From assembly GCA_041678625.1 (NCBI GenBank), contig JBAYNS010000021.1:1-14310 (forward strand): a stretch of 14,310 bases of DNA. Reading direction: 5' to 3'. The notes below the pieces were generated by a model, which saw nothing but the letters and a program-made list of their open reading frames with translations, made no database searches and was not told the origin of the DNA. Positions 13,708 through 14,310 of this stretch are shown in pieces. The number at the start of each line of letters is the position of its first letter. The first letter of the stretch is position 1. The DNA is from JBAYNS01 sp041678625 (GTDB taxonomy: Bacteria; Patescibacteriota; Gracilibacteria; Peribacterales; Peribacteraceae). The position numbers were made by a program, and so were the translations under genes.

Positions 13708-14310
13708 TTATTCAACGGTAATGGTAATAATTTCGGTACTTACGGAACCAATAGCATCTTCAATCGTCAGGATGACTCTGTAAACACCTGACTCTTCAAA
13801 AACATGTACGGGATTGCGCTCATCGGATTCCGCACCGTCTCCAAACTTCCACAACACAGAAACGGGAGTTCCTGTTGTACAAGACATGTCAAAGCTCACT
13901 CCCAACGGTGCAACACCCGCTGTGCGACTTGGTAGAGCACAGGCATCAAGTATCGGCGCACGAATGACAATGGTTTTTTCTTCGGTATAGATTTTACCAC
14001 TCGTCGTGTACGCCTTCAGTTTTGTGACATAGGTTCCCGGAAGTTGAAAGAGGTGTTCTACCACTGCCCCCAATTGCTGTGGAGCCCCTCCTTCATCATC
14101 ACCGAATACCCACTCAAAACCGGTGATCTCCTCGCCGGGAATGACTGTTTCCGATGCATCAAAACGCACCTGTATCGGCGCAACACCGCCTTCTGGGTTC
14201 ATGCGTATAGATATTGCAGACGATGGTGGATCGACCACAAGCGAGAGTGGTAAACGCAGTACTTTTCCATCCGGGTCCTGTGCAATGAGCGTGATATCGT
14301 ATGCCCCTGC
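13708..14310 (-). CDS. PKD-domain surface protein, 5' part outside the window
   Basis: A minus-strand frame enters from the right edge and ends with TAA at 13708-13710 (200 residues visible). It holds the end of one PKD-type repeat (GAYDITLIAQDPDGKV), a complete one with FEWVFGDDEGG and a PGTYVTKLKAY strand, and a complete one with VLWKFGDGAESDERNPVHVF and SGVYRVILTIED. The W-x-F-G-D core and the G-x-Y-x-V/T-x-L strand define PKD/Ig-like beta domains, which act as spacers or binding modules in secreted proteins. The last domain has two cysteines (LDACALP and DMSCTT) that could form a disulfide. The protein ends right after the last repeat with no anchor, so attachment must come from the missing N-terminal part. 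A GTG inside the frame at 14238 is not the start, since the frame stays open and PKD-like beyond it. Confidence 0.88.
   Translation of the reverse strand, partial: AGAYDITLIAQDPDGKVLRLPLSLVVDPPSSAISIRMNPEGGVAPIQVRFDASETVIPGEEITGFEWVFGDDEGGAPQQLGAVVEHLFQLPGTYVTKLKAYTTSGKIYTEEKTIVIRAPILDACALPSRTAGVAPLGVSFDMSCTTGTPVSVLWKFGDGAESDERNPVHVFEESGVYRVILTIEDAIGSVSTEIITITVE

Overview
The window most resembles a bacterium of the Candidate Phyla Radiation (Patescibacteria), possibly near Peregrinibacteria/Peribacteria. This lineage call is an inference from small, tightly packed genes, roughly half G+C, a MurE-like ligase without its N-terminal domain, a stand-alone riboflavin kinase, and large tail-fibre-like and PKD surface proteins. 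TGA, TAA and TAG all act as stops, so the standard bacterial code fits and the UGA-glycine code of Gracilibacteria does not. No rRNA, tRNA, transposase, integrase or CRISPR array was seen.

Region 1 (1-5602, minus strand) is a surface-protein block. A 279-residue membrane-anchored protein with a Pro/Glu-rich stalk is followed by a 485-residue protein with a tail-fibre-like N-terminus and a Cys-rich C-terminal domain. Next comes a 695-residue protein with a 26-cysteine N-terminal region. These three genes are spaced by a 4-base overlap and a 4-base gap and read as one operon behind a good promoter at 5617-5645. After 113 bases a fourth, related protein starts and runs off the left edge. The last three proteins share beta-rich modules, and two carry the SGDTMTGAL/GGDTMTGAL motif known from phage tail fibres.

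Region 2 (5736-8455, plus strand) is divergent from region 1: an SLH-domain protein, a single-domain riboflavin kinase and a truncated MurE-like Mur ligase, spaced by 6 bases and a 4-base overlap. The 335-base gap after it is not empty. It holds a minus-strand 40-codon single-pass membrane peptide with its own promoter, a Shine-Dalgarno sequence folded in a UUCG hairpin, and an intrinsic terminator.

Region 3 (8791-13616) is mostly housekeeping and envelope: RNase HII (plus) overlaps by 56 bases the convergent lgt (minus). Upstream of lgt are a multi-pass GT-C-like membrane protein and a sortase, both minus. tsaD (plus) diverges from the sortase across 108 bases.

Region 4 (13613-14310, minus) holds a PKD-repeat surface protein running off the right edge, followed after two bases by a 30-residue hydrophobic peptide whose stop overlaps the tsaD stop.

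Most of the genes serve the cell envelope: SLH attachment, sortase processing, lipoprotein acylation (Lgt), a Mur ligase and long adhesin-like fibres. Almost no start codon has a Shine-Dalgarno sequence. Several starts lie 5-11 bases from a -10 box or overlap an upstream stop, which suggests leaderless or coupled translation.
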